Assembly: GCF_019090165.1 (NCBI RefSeq)
Contig: NZ_JAHRIB010000178.1
Coordinates: 124,001-188,000, forward strand
Origin: Streptomyces sp. BV286
GTDB taxonomy: Bacteria; Actinomycetota; Actinomycetes; Streptomycetales; Streptomycetaceae
Length of the DNA stretch: 64,000 nucleotides
Reading direction: 5' to 3'
In this document: positions 33,887 through 42,286 of the stretch, in pieces
Layout: every line of letters begins with the position of its first letter
How positions within the stretch are numbered: position 1 is the stretch's first letter
Position numbers and translations under genes: made by a program
Notes under the pieces: model-generated
What the model saw: only the letters and a program-made list of their open reading frames with translations
Databases searched by the model: none
What the model was told of the DNA's origin: nothing

Positions 33887-34225
33887 TCAGCCCACCGCCG
33901 CGTAGTGCTCGTACACCTCTTCCTCGTCGAGGGGCAGGATTCCCGCACCTCGCTCGTATTCGATACGCGCTGTTTCAAGCAGCCTGCGCCAAGAGGTGAC
34001 GGTCGGTCGCCTGCGCAGCAGTGCGCGGCGCTCCCGCTCCGTCATCCCTCCCCACACTCCGAACTCGACGCGGTTGTCCAGCGCGTCGGCCAGGCACTCC
34101 GTGCGCACCGGGCAGCCGGTGCACACCGCCTTGGCCCGGTTCTGCGCTGCTCCTTGAACGAACAGTTCATCCGGATCGGTAGTGCGGCAGGCCGCCTGCG
34201 CACTCCAGTCGGTTACCCAGCCCAT
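33887..34225 (-). CDS. wblA: WhiB-like iron-sulfur regulator WblA
   Basis: A 112-residue Wbl protein, nearly identical to S. coelicolor WblA as I remember it. WblA is a global repressor of antibiotic production and is needed for sporulation. The four cluster-binding Cys are in QAACRT and CTGCPVRTEC, followed by the turn motif GVWGGMTERERR. ATG 34225 gives the known length; an in-frame ATG at 34282 would add 19 residues. It is convergent with the arsA pair and divergent from the PBP gene, with a 400-base regulatory region between. Confidence 0.94.
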   Translation of the reverse strand: MGWVTDWSAQAACRTTDPDELFVQGAAQNRAKAVCTGCPVRTECLADALDNRVEFGVWGGMTERERRALLRRRPTVTSWRRLLETARIEYERGAGILPLDEEEVYEHYAAVG

Positions 34226-34633
34226 ACCGGCGCCGTCCTCTCCCGAATCGAGGCTCCCCCACGGCGGCAGCGGCATATTCACCGCCGCCAGTTGAGGACG
34301 TTACGGAAGGCGGGCACAGTCAACCAGCCCCTTCGGGCCCAATCTTGAATGGCCCGAATGGACTATGGGTACGCGACAGATCACCCAACGGAGTGACCCG
34401 ACGACATGCGTGACCTTCCCGGCAAACCGGGACAGTTGACTTGCGTCACAACGGACGACAGCTGACACATGAGGCGGATTCGGGCACGTCCTCAACGAAA
34501 AGGCCGCGTGCCGACCGGAACGATTCGGGGTCGCCGGACGTATTGATACGCAGCCCTACTCCTGTGACAGTTGAGAGCAGCTTAGGCCAAGGCCTATACG
34601 CGTGTCCGGCGAATGAGAACGTAGGCTGCCCTC
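34226..34633. other. Divergent promoter region of wblA and the PBP gene
   Basis: No gene is seen in this 408-base spacer. It is less GC-rich than the flanks. A 6-bp inverted repeat TAGGCC-AA-GGCCTA (34583-34596) stands about 40 bases before the PBP start and could be an operator or part of the promoter. Several TGACA/TTGAC-like elements occur, but none could be assigned as a firm promoter. Confidence 0.5.
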
Positions 34634-36919
34634 ATGCCAAACAAGCGCTCGGGTGGTGGTCTGTCCCCTACGCAGCAGGCCGCCAAGTTCCTCGGTGTCA
34701 GCGTGCTCGCGGGTGCCGTCATGGCCGGAATCGCCGTGCCGGCGTTCGGCGCGCTCGGTCTCGCGGCCAAGGGTTCGGTCGAGGGGTTCGACGAGATCCC
34801 CGCCAACCTGAAGCGGCCGCCACTGAGCCAGCGCACCACGATCCTGGACAACCAGGGCGGCCAGATCGCCACGGTCTACTCACGTGACCGCACGGTGGTC
34901 GACCTCAAGGACATCTCGCCGTACATGCAGAAGGCGATCGTCGCGATCGAGGACGCGCGGTTCTACGAACACGGCGCGGTCGACCTCAAGGGCGTCCTGC
35001 GGGCCCTCAACAAGAACGCGCAGAGCGGCGGCGTCTCGGAAGGCGCCTCGACGCTCACGCAGCAGTACGTGAAGAACGTCTTCGTGGAGGAGGCGGGCAA
35101 CGACGCGACGAAGGTCGCCCAGGCCACCCAGCAGACCCTCGGCCGGAAGGTCCGCGAGCTGAAGTTCGCGATCCAGGTCGAGGAGGAGCTCGGCAAGAAG
35201 AAGATCCTCGAGAACTACCTGAACATCACGTTCTTCGGTCAGCAGGCCTACGGCGTCGAGGCCGCGGCCCAGCGCTACTTCTCCAAGTCCGCCAAGGACC
35301 TCGATCTGGGGGAGGCCGCGCTCCTCGCCGGCATCGTCCAGTCACCGAGCCGGTACGACCCGGTCAACGACGAGGCCGAGGCGAAGAAGCGGCGCAGCAT
35401 CGTGCTGCAGCGCATGGCCGACGTGCACGACATCTCGCAGGCGGAGGCCGACAAGGCCAAGAAGGCGCCGCTCGGCCTGAAGGTCAGCAAGCCGAAGAAC
35501 GGCTGCATCACGGCGGTCAAGGGCGCCGGCTTCTTCTGCGACTACGTCCGCGAGGTCTTCCTGAACGACCCGGTCTTCGGCAAGACCCAGAAGGCCCGGG
35601 CCAAGGTCTGGAACCAGGGCGGTCTCACGATCCGCACGACGCTCGACCCGCAGTCGCAGAAGTCGGTGCAGCAGTCGGTCAAGGACCACGTCTACAAGAG
35701 CGACCAGGTGGCGACCGCCGCGACCATCGTCGAGCCCGGCACCGGCAAGATCCTCGCGATGGGCCAGTCGCGCCCGTACGGCTTCGGCAAGAACGAGACG
35801 CAGCTCAACCTGTCGGTCGACGGCAGCATGGGCGGCGGCGCGGGCTACCAGCCCGGTTCGACGTTCAAGCCGATCGTGGCCGCCGCCGCCCTGGAGGGCG
35901 GCAAGCCCGCGACGCAGGTGTACTCGTCGCCGTACGAGATGGACTACCCGAACCCGGTCTCGGCGTGCAACGGCGCCCGGTGGAACGAGAAGGGTGTCCC
36001 GGTCGCCAACGAGAACGAGAGCGAGGTCGGCCCGTACGACATGCGGGACGCGACCGCGAAGTCGGTCAACACCTACTACATCCAGCTGATCAGCGACATC
36101 GGCATCTGCCCCGTGACCGAGATGGCGGGCAAGATGGGCGTCGAGCGCGCCGACGGCAAGAAGATGAACCAGGCTCCGTCCATCGCCCTGGGCACGCAGG
36201 AGATGTCCCCGCTGACGATGGCCAATGCGTACGCGACCTTCGCCACGCGGGGCACGTACTGCTCGCCGGTCGCCATCGAGTCGATCAGCCAGACCGTCGG
36301 CGGCCAGAAGAAGTCGCTGTCCGTGCCGAAGACGAGCTGCAAGCGCGCCATGTCCGAGACGACCGCCGACACGATCAACACGCTGCTCAAGGGTGTCGTC
36401 GAGGACGGTACGGGTACGGAGGCGGGCCTCGGCAGCCGGGCGAGCGCGGGCAAGACCGGTACGACGGACGAGCGTTACGCGGCCTGGTTCGTGGGCTACA
36501 CGCCGAACATGGCGGGCGCGGTCTGGGTCGGCGACCCGGCCCACAAGCGGCGGATGGTCGACATCACCATCGGCGGTGTCCCGCACGACAAGGTCTTCGG
36601 CGGCAAGGTCCCCGGACCGATCTGGCGCGACATGATGAGCGGCGCGCTGGAAGGCAAGCCCGCGCCTCCGTTCAACCTCGTCCACATCCCCCGGCCCGAC
36701 ACCGGCAAGGGTGACGGCCGCGGCGACGAGGACGACAACGACGACGGCAACAACGGGGACAACCGCGGCAACAACAACGGCGGCGGGAACGGCGACAACG
36801 GCGGGAACGGCCAGCCCACGATCCCGACGCCGTCCTTCTCGATCCCGGAGGAGTGGACGATCGGCGGGAACGACGGGAACAACGGCGGCGGGAACGGCAA
36901 CGGCGGCAACTTCCCGTAG
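34634..36919 (+). CDS. Class A penicillin-binding protein (transglycosylase/transpeptidase)
   Basis: A 761-residue bifunctional peptidoglycan synthase. A short basic tail and one membrane helix (residues about 17-45) are followed by the GT51 domain with VAIEDARFYEHGAVDLKG (catalytic Glu106) and STLTQQYVKN. The transpeptidase domain has PGSTFKP (SxxK), SVNTYY (SxN) and KTGTTDERYAAW (KTG). A C-terminal tail of about 75 residues is Gly/Asn-rich with Asp repeats and probably lies in the wall. ATG at 34634 is the natural start. A very strong hairpin follows. Confidence 0.94.
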   Translation: MPNKRSGGGLSPTQQAAKFLGVSVLAGAVMAGIAVPAFGALGLAAKGSVEGFDEIPANLKRPPLSQRTTILDNQGGQIATVYSRDRTVVDLKDISPYMQKAIVAIEDARFYEHGAVDLKGVLRALNKNAQSGGVSEGASTLTQQYVKNVFVEEAGNDATKVAQATQQTLGRKVRELKFAIQVEEELGKKKILENYLNITFFGQQAYGVEAAAQRYFSKSAKDLDLGEAALLAGIVQSPSRYDPVNDEAEAKKRRSIVLQRMADVHDISQAEADKAKKAPLGLKVSKPKNGCITAVKGAGFFCDYVREVFLNDPVFGKTQKARAKVWNQGGLTIRTTLDPQSQKSVQQSVKDHVYKSDQVATAATIVEPGTGKILAMGQSRPYGFGKNETQLNLSVDGSMGGGAGYQPGSTFKPIVAAAALEGGKPATQVYSSPYEMDYPNPVSACNGARWNEKGVPVANENESEVGPYDMRDATAKSVNTYYIQLISDIGICPVTEMAGKMGVERADGKKMNQAPSIALGTQEMSPLTMANAYATFATRGTYCSPVAIESISQTVGGQKKSLSVPKTSCKRAMSETTADTINTLLKGVVEDGTGTEAGLGSRASAGKTGTTDERYAAWFVGYTPNMAGAVWVGDPAHKRRMVDITIGGVPHDKVFGGKVPGPIWRDMMSGALEGKPAPPFNLVHIPRPDTGKGDGRGDEDDNDDGNNGDNRGNNNGGGNGDNGGNGQPTIPTPSFSIPEEWTIGGNDGNNGGGNGNGGNFP

Positions 36920-36990
36920 ACCGGGACGCCGGGCCGACCCCGACAGACCCGGACCGAGACCGAGTCCGAGACCGGCAGGCCTCCTGCGCA

Positions 36991-37040
36991 CGTACGCCGA
37001 TGGGGCGCCCTTCAAGCGAAGGGCGCCCCATCGGCGTACG
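36991..37040 (+). terminator. Perfect 22-bp terminator hairpin of the PBP gene
   Basis: A 22-bp perfect stem (left arm 36991-37012, right arm 37019-37040, core GGGGCGCCCTT) has a six-base loop CAAGCG. It sits 70 bases past the stop and is followed by a CT-rich tract. It may also stop transcription coming from the convergent side. Confidence 0.88.
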
Positions 37041-37050
37041 ACTGCTGTTT

Positions 37051-37084
37051 CTGCTTCTGCTTCTGCTTCTGCTTCTGCTTCTGC
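37051..37084. repeat. CTGCTT hexamer tandem repeat, 5.7 copies
   Basis: CTGCTT is repeated without error from 37051 to 37084, right after the 22-bp terminator and outside any gene. Copy number is likely to vary between strains by slippage. Confidence 0.9.
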
Positions 37085-37146
37085 CTACCGTTACCGCTTC
37101 GAGGGCCGGAGCCGGGGCCGCGGGGGTTGCTCGCGGTATGCGGCGC

Positions 37147-37611
37147 TCAACCCGCGAGCAACTGCTTGACGACCGCGGCGACTCGGCCGCCCTCGGCCTG
37201 CCCGGCCACCTTCGGGTTCACGATCTTCATGACCTGACCCATGGCACGGGGGCCCTCCGCGCCGGCCGCCTTCGCCTCCTCGACCGCCTGCGCGACGATC
37301 TGCCGGAGCTCGTCGTCGGAGAGCTGCTTCGGCAGGTAGTCGGCGAGGATCTCGCCCTCCGCCTTCTCGCGCTCAGCCGACTCGGCACGGCCGCCCTGCG
37401 CGAACGCGTCGGCCGCCTCACGGCGCTTCTTGGCCTCCTTGGCGATCACCTTCTGCACCTCGTCGTCGGAGAGCTCGCGCTTCTCCTTGCCCGCGACCTC
37501 CTCCTTCTGGATCGCGGCGAGGGTCAGCCGGAGCGTCGAGGAGCGGAGCTCGTCGCGCCCCTTGATCGCGGCGTTGAGGTCAGCCTGCAGCTTCGACTTG
37601 AGCGTGGTCAT
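37147..37611 (-). CDS. GatB/YqeY domain protein
   Basis: A 154-residue protein of the YqeY family, related to the tail domain of GatB in the tRNA amidotransferase. It begins MTTLKSKLQADLNAAIKGRD and is mostly helical and highly charged, with KRREAADAFAQGGR and ADYLPKQLSDDEL, both typical. YqeY proteins may bind tRNA; no defined reaction is known. Start ATG at 37611; the gene is convergent with the PBP gene and divergent from the phosphoesterase. Confidence 0.9.
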   Translation of the reverse strand: MTTLKSKLQADLNAAIKGRDELRSSTLRLTLAAIQKEEVAGKEKRELSDDEVQKVIAKEAKKRREAADAFAQGGRAESAEREKAEGEILADYLPKQLSDDELRQIVAQAVEEAKAAGAEGPRAMGQVMKIVNPKVAGQAEGGRVAAVVKQLLAG

Positions 37612-37710
37612 GGGGTGATTGTCGCAGGTGTGGCACGACGGCCGCCCATGGATTTCGGGCGGGCCGCTCCCGTGGGACTCGGGGGGTCCGGGGTCTGACA
37701 CGATGGACGT

Positions 37711-38649
37711 ATGCGTGCGCGATACGGAGTACCTCTGGGAATCGCGGCGGCTGGTGCCGCCGGTCTGCTCTATTCGGCGGGGTTCGAAGCCCGCTCCTTC
37801 CGTCTCCGACGAGTGACCGTCCCGGTGCTGCCGCCCAGGATGCGGCCGCTGCGCGTGCTCCAGGTCTCCGACATCCACATGGTCAGCGGTCAGCGCAAGA
37901 AGCAGCGCTGGCTGCGCTCGCTGGCCGGGCTGCGCCCCGACTTCGTCATCAACACCGGGGACAACCTCTCCGACCCGGAGGGCGTACCGGAGGTCATGGA
38001 CGCCCTCGGCCCCCTGATGGAGTTCCCCGGGGCGTACGTCTTCGGCTCGAACGACTACTTCGGACCCACCCTGCGCAACCCCTTCCGCTACCTGCACGAG
38101 AAGGCGCAGGGCCGACACGGCCTGAACGGGAACGCGCCCGCCGTCGACGTGGTCCACAACCCGTGGGAGTCGCTGCGCGACGGATTCGACGCGGCGGGCT
38201 GGCTGAACCTGACGAACGTGCGGGGTTCGTTGAAGATCGACGGCTTCGAGATCGAGCTGACCGGGCTCGACGACCCGCACGTCAAGCGTGACCGCTACGC
38301 GCGCGTGGCCGGCGGCCCGTCCGACTCGGCCGACTTCTCGATGGGCATCGTGCACGCCCCGTACCTGCGCGCGCTCGACGCCTTCACCGCGGACGGCTAC
38401 CCGCTCGTCCTGGCCGGCCACACCCACGGCGGCCAGGTCTGCATCCCCTTCTACGGCGCCCTCGTCACCAACTGCGACCTGGACACCGACCGGGTCAAGG
38501 GCCTGTCGACGTACACGGAGGCGGAGTCCGGGCGGACGGCGTTCATGCACGTCTCGGCGGGCTGCGGAACGAGCCGCTACACACCGGTGCGGTTCGCGTG
38601 CCCGCCGGAGGCGACGCTGCTCACGCTCACGGGACGGGAAGCCGGTTAG
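37711..38649 (+). CDS. Membrane-anchored metallophosphoesterase
   Basis: A 312-residue calcineurin-like phosphoesterase. A single N-terminal hydrophobic stretch (about residues 8-25) anchors it. Metal-site motifs in order are VSDIHMVS, NTGDNLSD, GSNDYFGP (GND for the usual GNHE) and GHTHGGQV. YkuE-type relatives are phosphodiesterases or lipid phosphatases; the substrate is unknown. It is divergent from the GatB/YqeY gene. Confidence 0.9.
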   Translation: MRARYGVPLGIAAAGAAGLLYSAGFEARSFRLRRVTVPVLPPRMRPLRVLQVSDIHMVSGQRKKQRWLRSLAGLRPDFVINTGDNLSDPEGVPEVMDALGPLMEFPGAYVFGSNDYFGPTLRNPFRYLHEKAQGRHGLNGNAPAVDVVHNPWESLRDGFDAAGWLNLTNVRGSLKIDGFEIELTGLDDPHVKRDRYARVAGGPSDSADFSMGIVHAPYLRALDAFTADGYPLVLAGHTHGGQVCIPFYGALVTNCDLDTDRVKGLSTYTEAESGRTAFMHVSAGCGTSRYTPVRFACPPEATLLTLTGREAG

Positions 38650-38708
38650 CGGAGAGGTGGCGGGGCGGGCGGGGCGACCCCACATGAGCGGGGCCCCTGC
38701 GGCCCCGG

Positions 38709-38764
38709 CACCCCCGACCGCTTCAATCCATCCCGACACCCCCGACCGGTTCAATCCATCTCGC
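38709..38764. repeat. Two tandem copies of a 28-bp unit
   Basis: CACCCCCGACCGCTTCAATC begins the first copy at 38709 and recurs at 38737 with G for C in one place; the two copies match through CCATC. The repeat lies in the spacer before the Pr6Pr gene. Confidence 0.8.
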
Positions 38765-38795
38765 CGCTTTTGTCCGATCCGCTTAGCGTGAGGGC

Positions 38796-39602
38796 ATGAC
38801 CGCTCCCATACCTGCGGATATCCCGGACATACCCCGCATCCCGGGCATCGCGGCCAGCGCCGCCGCTGCCACAGTCTCCGTCGTGCCGGCGGACGCGGTG
38901 GTTCCACGCGTCCGTCGCCCCCTGGTCGCCGCCTACCGCCTCCTCGTCGCGCTCGCGGCAGCCGCGGGCGTGGCGCTCGACCTGGTTCTGGGCAGCCCGT
39001 CACGCGTCCTGAGCTACTTCACCATCCAGAGCAGCATCCTGGTGGCCGTGGTGTTCACCTTCTCGGCCTGGCGGGCCTGGACCGCGCGCCGCCCGCTGCC
39101 GCCGGCCGTCACCGCCTGCACGCTGCTGTACGCGGTGGGCACGGCCCTGGTCTACCACCTGCTCCTGGCCGACAACTCGAGCACCTTCTCCATGACGGGT
39201 GACATCGAGACGCTCACCGGCTGGCACGCGCTCACGAACCAGCTCCTGCACTCGGCGATCCCCGTCGCGGTCGCGCTGGACTGGCTCCTGCTGACCCGCC
39301 CAGGGCCGCTGCGACTCCACAGCGCGGCCGCGTTCCTGGTCCTCCCCGTCGCATACCTGGCCTTCACCCTGACCCGGGGCGTACTCCTGCCGCCGAGCAC
39401 ACCGGCCCGCTACCCGTACCCCTTCCTCGACGTATCCCAGCACGGCTTCGTCGAGGTCCTGGGCAACGCCACCGTCCTGGGCCTCGCCTGCTACGCCCTG
39501 GCCGTCCTGCTCGTCGCCCTGGACCACGTCAGACCGGGCCCACGCCGCCACCGACGCCCCGAAAACCGGATTTCGTCTCCGGCCACCAGTGGGCTAAAGT
39601 AA
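38796..39602 (+). CDS. Pr6Pr family membrane protein (FAR-17a/AIG1-like)
   Basis: A 268-residue integral membrane protein with six predicted helices after a Pro/Ile-rich N-terminus. Family-like segments are LSYFTIQSSILVAVVFTFSA, ALVYHLLLAD, the conserved His in LTNQLLHSAIPVAVALDWLL, and YPYPFLDVSQHGF with another conserved His. FAR-17a/AIG1 relatives include lipid hydrolases in eukaryotes, but bacterial members are uncharacterised. It is the last core gene before tRNA-Pro. Confidence 0.85.
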   Translation: MTAPIPADIPDIPRIPGIAASAAAATVSVVPADAVVPRVRRPLVAAYRLLVALAAAAGVALDLVLGSPSRVLSYFTIQSSILVAVVFTFSAWRAWTARRPLPPAVTACTLLYAVGTALVYHLLLADNSSTFSMTGDIETLTGWHALTNQLLHSAIPVAVALDWLLLTRPGPLRLHSAAAFLVLPVAYLAFTLTRGVLLPPSTPARYPYPFLDVSQHGFVEVLGNATVLGLACYALAVLLVALDHVRPGPRRHRRPENRISSPATSGLK

Positions 39603-39652
39603 ACGACGTCGCCACGGCACACACCACGAAAGTGGCCTGCGGTAAGCGACAT

Positions 39653-39726
39653 CGGGGTGTAGCGCAGCTTGGCAGCGCGCTTCGTTCGGGACGAAGAGGT
39701 CGTGGGTTCAAATCCCGCCACCCCGA
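39653..39726 (+). tRNA. tRNA-Pro (anticodon CGG)
   Basis: A full cloverleaf can be drawn. The acceptor stem is CGGGGTG with CACCCCG plus discriminator A, and the D arm contains AGCTTGGCAGCG. The anticodon stem is CTTCG/CGAAG with loop TTCGGGA (anticodon CGG), and the T arm is GTGGGTTCAAATCCCGC. No CCA is encoded. The 3' end is the probable attachment site of the mobile element to the right. Confidence 0.96.
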
Positions 39727-39742
39727 CAGCTGAAACACCAGG

Positions 39743-39778
39743 TCAGGCCCGGTGCTGAGAGATCAGCACCGGGCCTGA
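39743..39778 (+). terminator. Perfect 16-bp terminator after tRNA-Pro
   Basis: TCAGGCCCGGTGCTGA and TCAGCACCGGGCCTGA pair fully around GAGA, and TTTGCTTTGT follows. It terminates the tRNA transcript. Confidence 0.92.
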
Positions 39779-39799
39779 TTTGCTTTGTGGGCCTGTTTT

Positions 39800-39848
39800 G
39801 GGAGCCATTTGGGAGCCGACCTCGGTGCCCGGCTCCCGGGTGGCTCCC
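39800..39848. other. Integrase arm-site-like array next to tRNA-Pro (probable attL side)
   Basis: GGGAGCC occurs at 39800 and 39811, and its complement GGCTCCC at 39831 and 39842, each pair with exactly 11-base spacing. Paired direct and inverted short repeats beside a tRNA 3' end are what tyrosine-integrase arm-binding sites look like in Streptomyces elements. The integrase gene is 6 kb to the right. The attachment core and the exact element edge were not determined. Confidence 0.6.
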
Positions 39849-39979
39849 AGCGAGGGGATTATGGGAGTCCGCCAGCGGCCTGTCCGCCTCAGAACAGGTG
39901 TCGACGGTAGGTCCTCTTGGGCACCATCGCTTGTACGGGCTGTATCTCGCCCGCTTGTCGTCGCCGGAGAGCCCACACA

Positions 39980-41959
39980 ATGCCGTTACTGTCCGAGGAC
40001 CACCGCCGCATACAGACAGCTGTCGTAGGCCACAAGGACTCCGATCTTGCGGTGATCCTGCCCATGGACGCAGCAGAGCTGACTCGCTGGCGGCAGCAGC
40101 ATCCCCGGTACACGTACTGGTGCGGCACGCTGCTCGGCGGCTGCGGCGAAGCGCTGACTGACCGCCTGTACCACTCCAAGGTGTGCCACTTCGCGCATCA
40201 CCCGCATCACACCTGCACACGCACGGCCAACGGTGAGGACAGCGCGGACCACCTGTTCATGAAGGGGGCCCTGGACGAGTGGATCCGGAACCGGGAACTC
40301 AAAGGCACCGTGCAGTGGCCGAGACGCGCCGCGTCACTGGGTGAAGCGATCGACGTCGATCTCCCGGACCGACAACGACGGCTGCGTTTTCGGCTCAAAC
40401 CCGGAAACAGCGGCTCCTGGGCAAATGACACGGGAAAGACAGAGGAGGTCGACTGGATCTTCGGGCTGGGCGGACCTGTCCCCCATGAGTTCTTCGACGG
40501 AGACGGCTATGTCTTCCGTATCCGGTTCGAGACAAGAGGAGCCCGGCGCTGCCCCTACCTGGGCGTCCAGCGGCGCAGCGGTGTGACCACCTGGACACCG
40601 TTTGCTGAGGCCACTCTGACCGATGAAGGGCTGACAACAACAGCGGTCGAAGAGATCCGGGGCGACTACAGACGAGCCGTAGTCGCCCGAGGTAGCGAAA
40701 GCGTTGCTAGCAAGTCGTCGTCAGAGACCACAGCAGGCCCCGAGAGCCGACAGCTAAGCCGGGGCGAGCTCGTTGTCGCCGTCCGTGAAGCCCTGGAGCT
40801 GGACGCCCGCTGGGCCACCCGAGCGACCTGGAAGGGTCTAGGTCAGACGGTCGGCACAGACTTCTCCCAATACGGCGTCGCAGATCTTCGAGACCTGCTC
40901 TCAGAGGTGGACAGCCCCTTTCCCATGGACGAGCCCGTGCTGTCCGCCCTCGTACGATCGGACACCGGCGAACCGTTGCCGTACCTGGACAGCATCCTCG
41001 AAGCCCTCGGCCTGGGGCGGCCGTCGTCGGCAACGCACCTGAAGCGGTGGGTCCAACGGGAAGTAGACCGCGCGTTCGCCAAGTACGGGCTCCCCGCGCG
41101 CGCTGTGCCGCCGGCGCTACCGCTGAACGCGGCCGTCCCCGAGATCCGCATTGTCGATCTCCCTGTCTCTGCTCGTCGGCGCCCGCCCGCACGAAACCGA
41201 CGGGCACGCCCCACAGAGGTCCGTCACCAGGCACCAATCGACCGGAGTCAGCTGCAACACCTGATCGCTCAAGGGCAGGAAATGGCGGGCAGCGGGCAGG
41301 GAAAGGGCGGGACCCGCCTGAGGTCGGAAATCCGATCGGCCCGTCGATGGCTCCAGGGCACACGGAACACCAAACTCAACGATCGCGGCCTGCGGTTGCT
41401 GAGAGAGACCATCGCCGGGCTTGAGGCAGCCATCGAGGAAGCGAAGATGGCCACCCAACACCGCGAGAAGACGCCGGGCGAGAGCAACCAGAGGCGTTGT
41501 TCGCTCGCAAGTCCCGAGCCGTCCCAGCAACAGCGTGAAGCTCCGGCGGACCCCGCCCAGGCAGCCTTGGCCCCCACCCTTCGCCCGGACCTGCGGCAGC
41601 GGCTGATCGACGTCGCGCAGGCAGGTAGCACCACCAACTGGCCGTTGCTGGCCGGCGTCAAGAACACATCCGAGGAGGAGCGCCGCAGGCTTCTGTCAGC
41701 TATCGAGGACGGAACGCACGATGATGCTCCGCTGCTGTCCGCTCTGGTCGTAGCCCCCGGAGGGGGCCCGGTGCCGTACTTCCGGGGAATCCTGCATGAC
41801 ACGGGCCTCGCTGTACCCCGGTCCGACGAAGCGCTGTTGAGAATCTGGCGTCGAGAACAAGAGCGCGCCTACGCGGCTTACGCCAACCCGCCGCGCCCAC
41901 TACCGCCCAGGCTCGTTCCAAAGGCCACGGCCGTCCACGACGCGCGTGGGTCCGCCTGA
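39980..41959 (+). CDS. CoiA-like nuclease-domain protein with a duplicated C-terminal module
   Basis: A 659-residue protein. The N-terminal 215 residues resemble the CoiA competence-protein fold. They carry a zinc-finger-like WCGTLLGGCGEALT...VCHFAHHP (residues 47-74), then SADHLFMKGALDEW (88-101), and a PD-(D/E)xK-like core with EVDWIF (Asp158) and FRIRFETRG (Glu184). After a linker, two related modules follow (about 300-385 and 560-655). Both contain LLSALV...PxPYxxxIL...GL and end in an Arg/Glu helix with a PPxPLPPRL-like tail. CoiA acts on DNA during transformation in Firmicutes; here a nuclease on a mobile element is inferred. ATG at 39980 has GGAG about 12 bases upstream; the frame is open to 39917. 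Confidence 0.72.
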   Translation: MPLLSEDHRRIQTAVVGHKDSDLAVILPMDAAELTRWRQQHPRYTYWCGTLLGGCGEALTDRLYHSKVCHFAHHPHHTCTRTANGEDSADHLFMKGALDEWIRNRELKGTVQWPRRAASLGEAIDVDLPDRQRRLRFRLKPGNSGSWANDTGKTEEVDWIFGLGGPVPHEFFDGDGYVFRIRFETRGARRCPYLGVQRRSGVTTWTPFAEATLTDEGLTTTAVEEIRGDYRRAVVARGSESVASKSSSETTAGPESRQLSRGELVVAVREALELDARWATRATWKGLGQTVGTDFSQYGVADLRDLLSEVDSPFPMDEPVLSALVRSDTGEPLPYLDSILEALGLGRPSSATHLKRWVQREVDRAFAKYGLPARAVPPALPLNAAVPEIRIVDLPVSARRRPPARNRRARPTEVRHQAPIDRSQLQHLIAQGQEMAGSGQGKGGTRLRSEIRSARRWLQGTRNTKLNDRGLRLLRETIAGLEAAIEEAKMATQHREKTPGESNQRRCSLASPEPSQQQREAPADPAQAALAPTLRPDLRQRLIDVAQAGSTTNWPLLAGVKNTSEEERRRLLSAIEDGTHDDAPLLSALVVAPGGGPVPYFRGILHDTGLAVPRSDEALLRIWRREQERAYAAYANPPRPLPPRLVPKATAVHDARGSA

Positions 41960-42129
41960 GACTTACGACCGCAGTATCCGGTAGCGCAGATTCGTGACGG
42001 AGCGCGAGGGCGGGCACCTAGGCCAGCTCCGTGAGTTCATCGATCTCAATTGCGTCCACCCCGTCTTCTTGGCGTGTGATTGAACAGTCAAGGTCGCCGG
42101 ATGGGTGGCGGGGGGACGATCAGCGCTGA

Positions 42130-42154
42130 CGCAGTACATCCGGTATGTACTGCG
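42130..42154. promoter_or_regulatory. Inverted repeat upstream of the second CoiA-like gene
   Basis: CGCAGTACAT-CCGGT-ATGTACTGCG is a perfect 10-bp inverted repeat with a five-base centre. It lies 130 bases before the second CoiA-like start in a 327-base spacer (41960-42286) that otherwise shows no gene. It looks like a dimeric operator; no regulator could be assigned. Confidence 0.5.
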
Positions 42155-42286
42155 GTCGTTACCGCCGGTCGCGATCAAGCTTTCGCCCAAGTGTGGTTCT
42201 GCTGTGTGGACTTGAGGGGAGGGCACTGTCAGTGCCCGTTGCAATGCTCTACGCATCCGGTTCAGATGAGTTGAGAGGAGGCTCCG

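Noticed and set aside
37021..38750. Possible CRISPR-like or spacer repeats (CTGCTT array and 28-bp pair)
   Set aside because: The units are simple tandem repeats without spacers, and no cas genes occur in the window.
42011..42060. Minus-strand tail that reads ...DGVDAIEIDELTELA and stop
   Set aside because: It looks peptide-like but has no start codon or RBS and an upstream stop at about 42115, so at most a decayed fragment.
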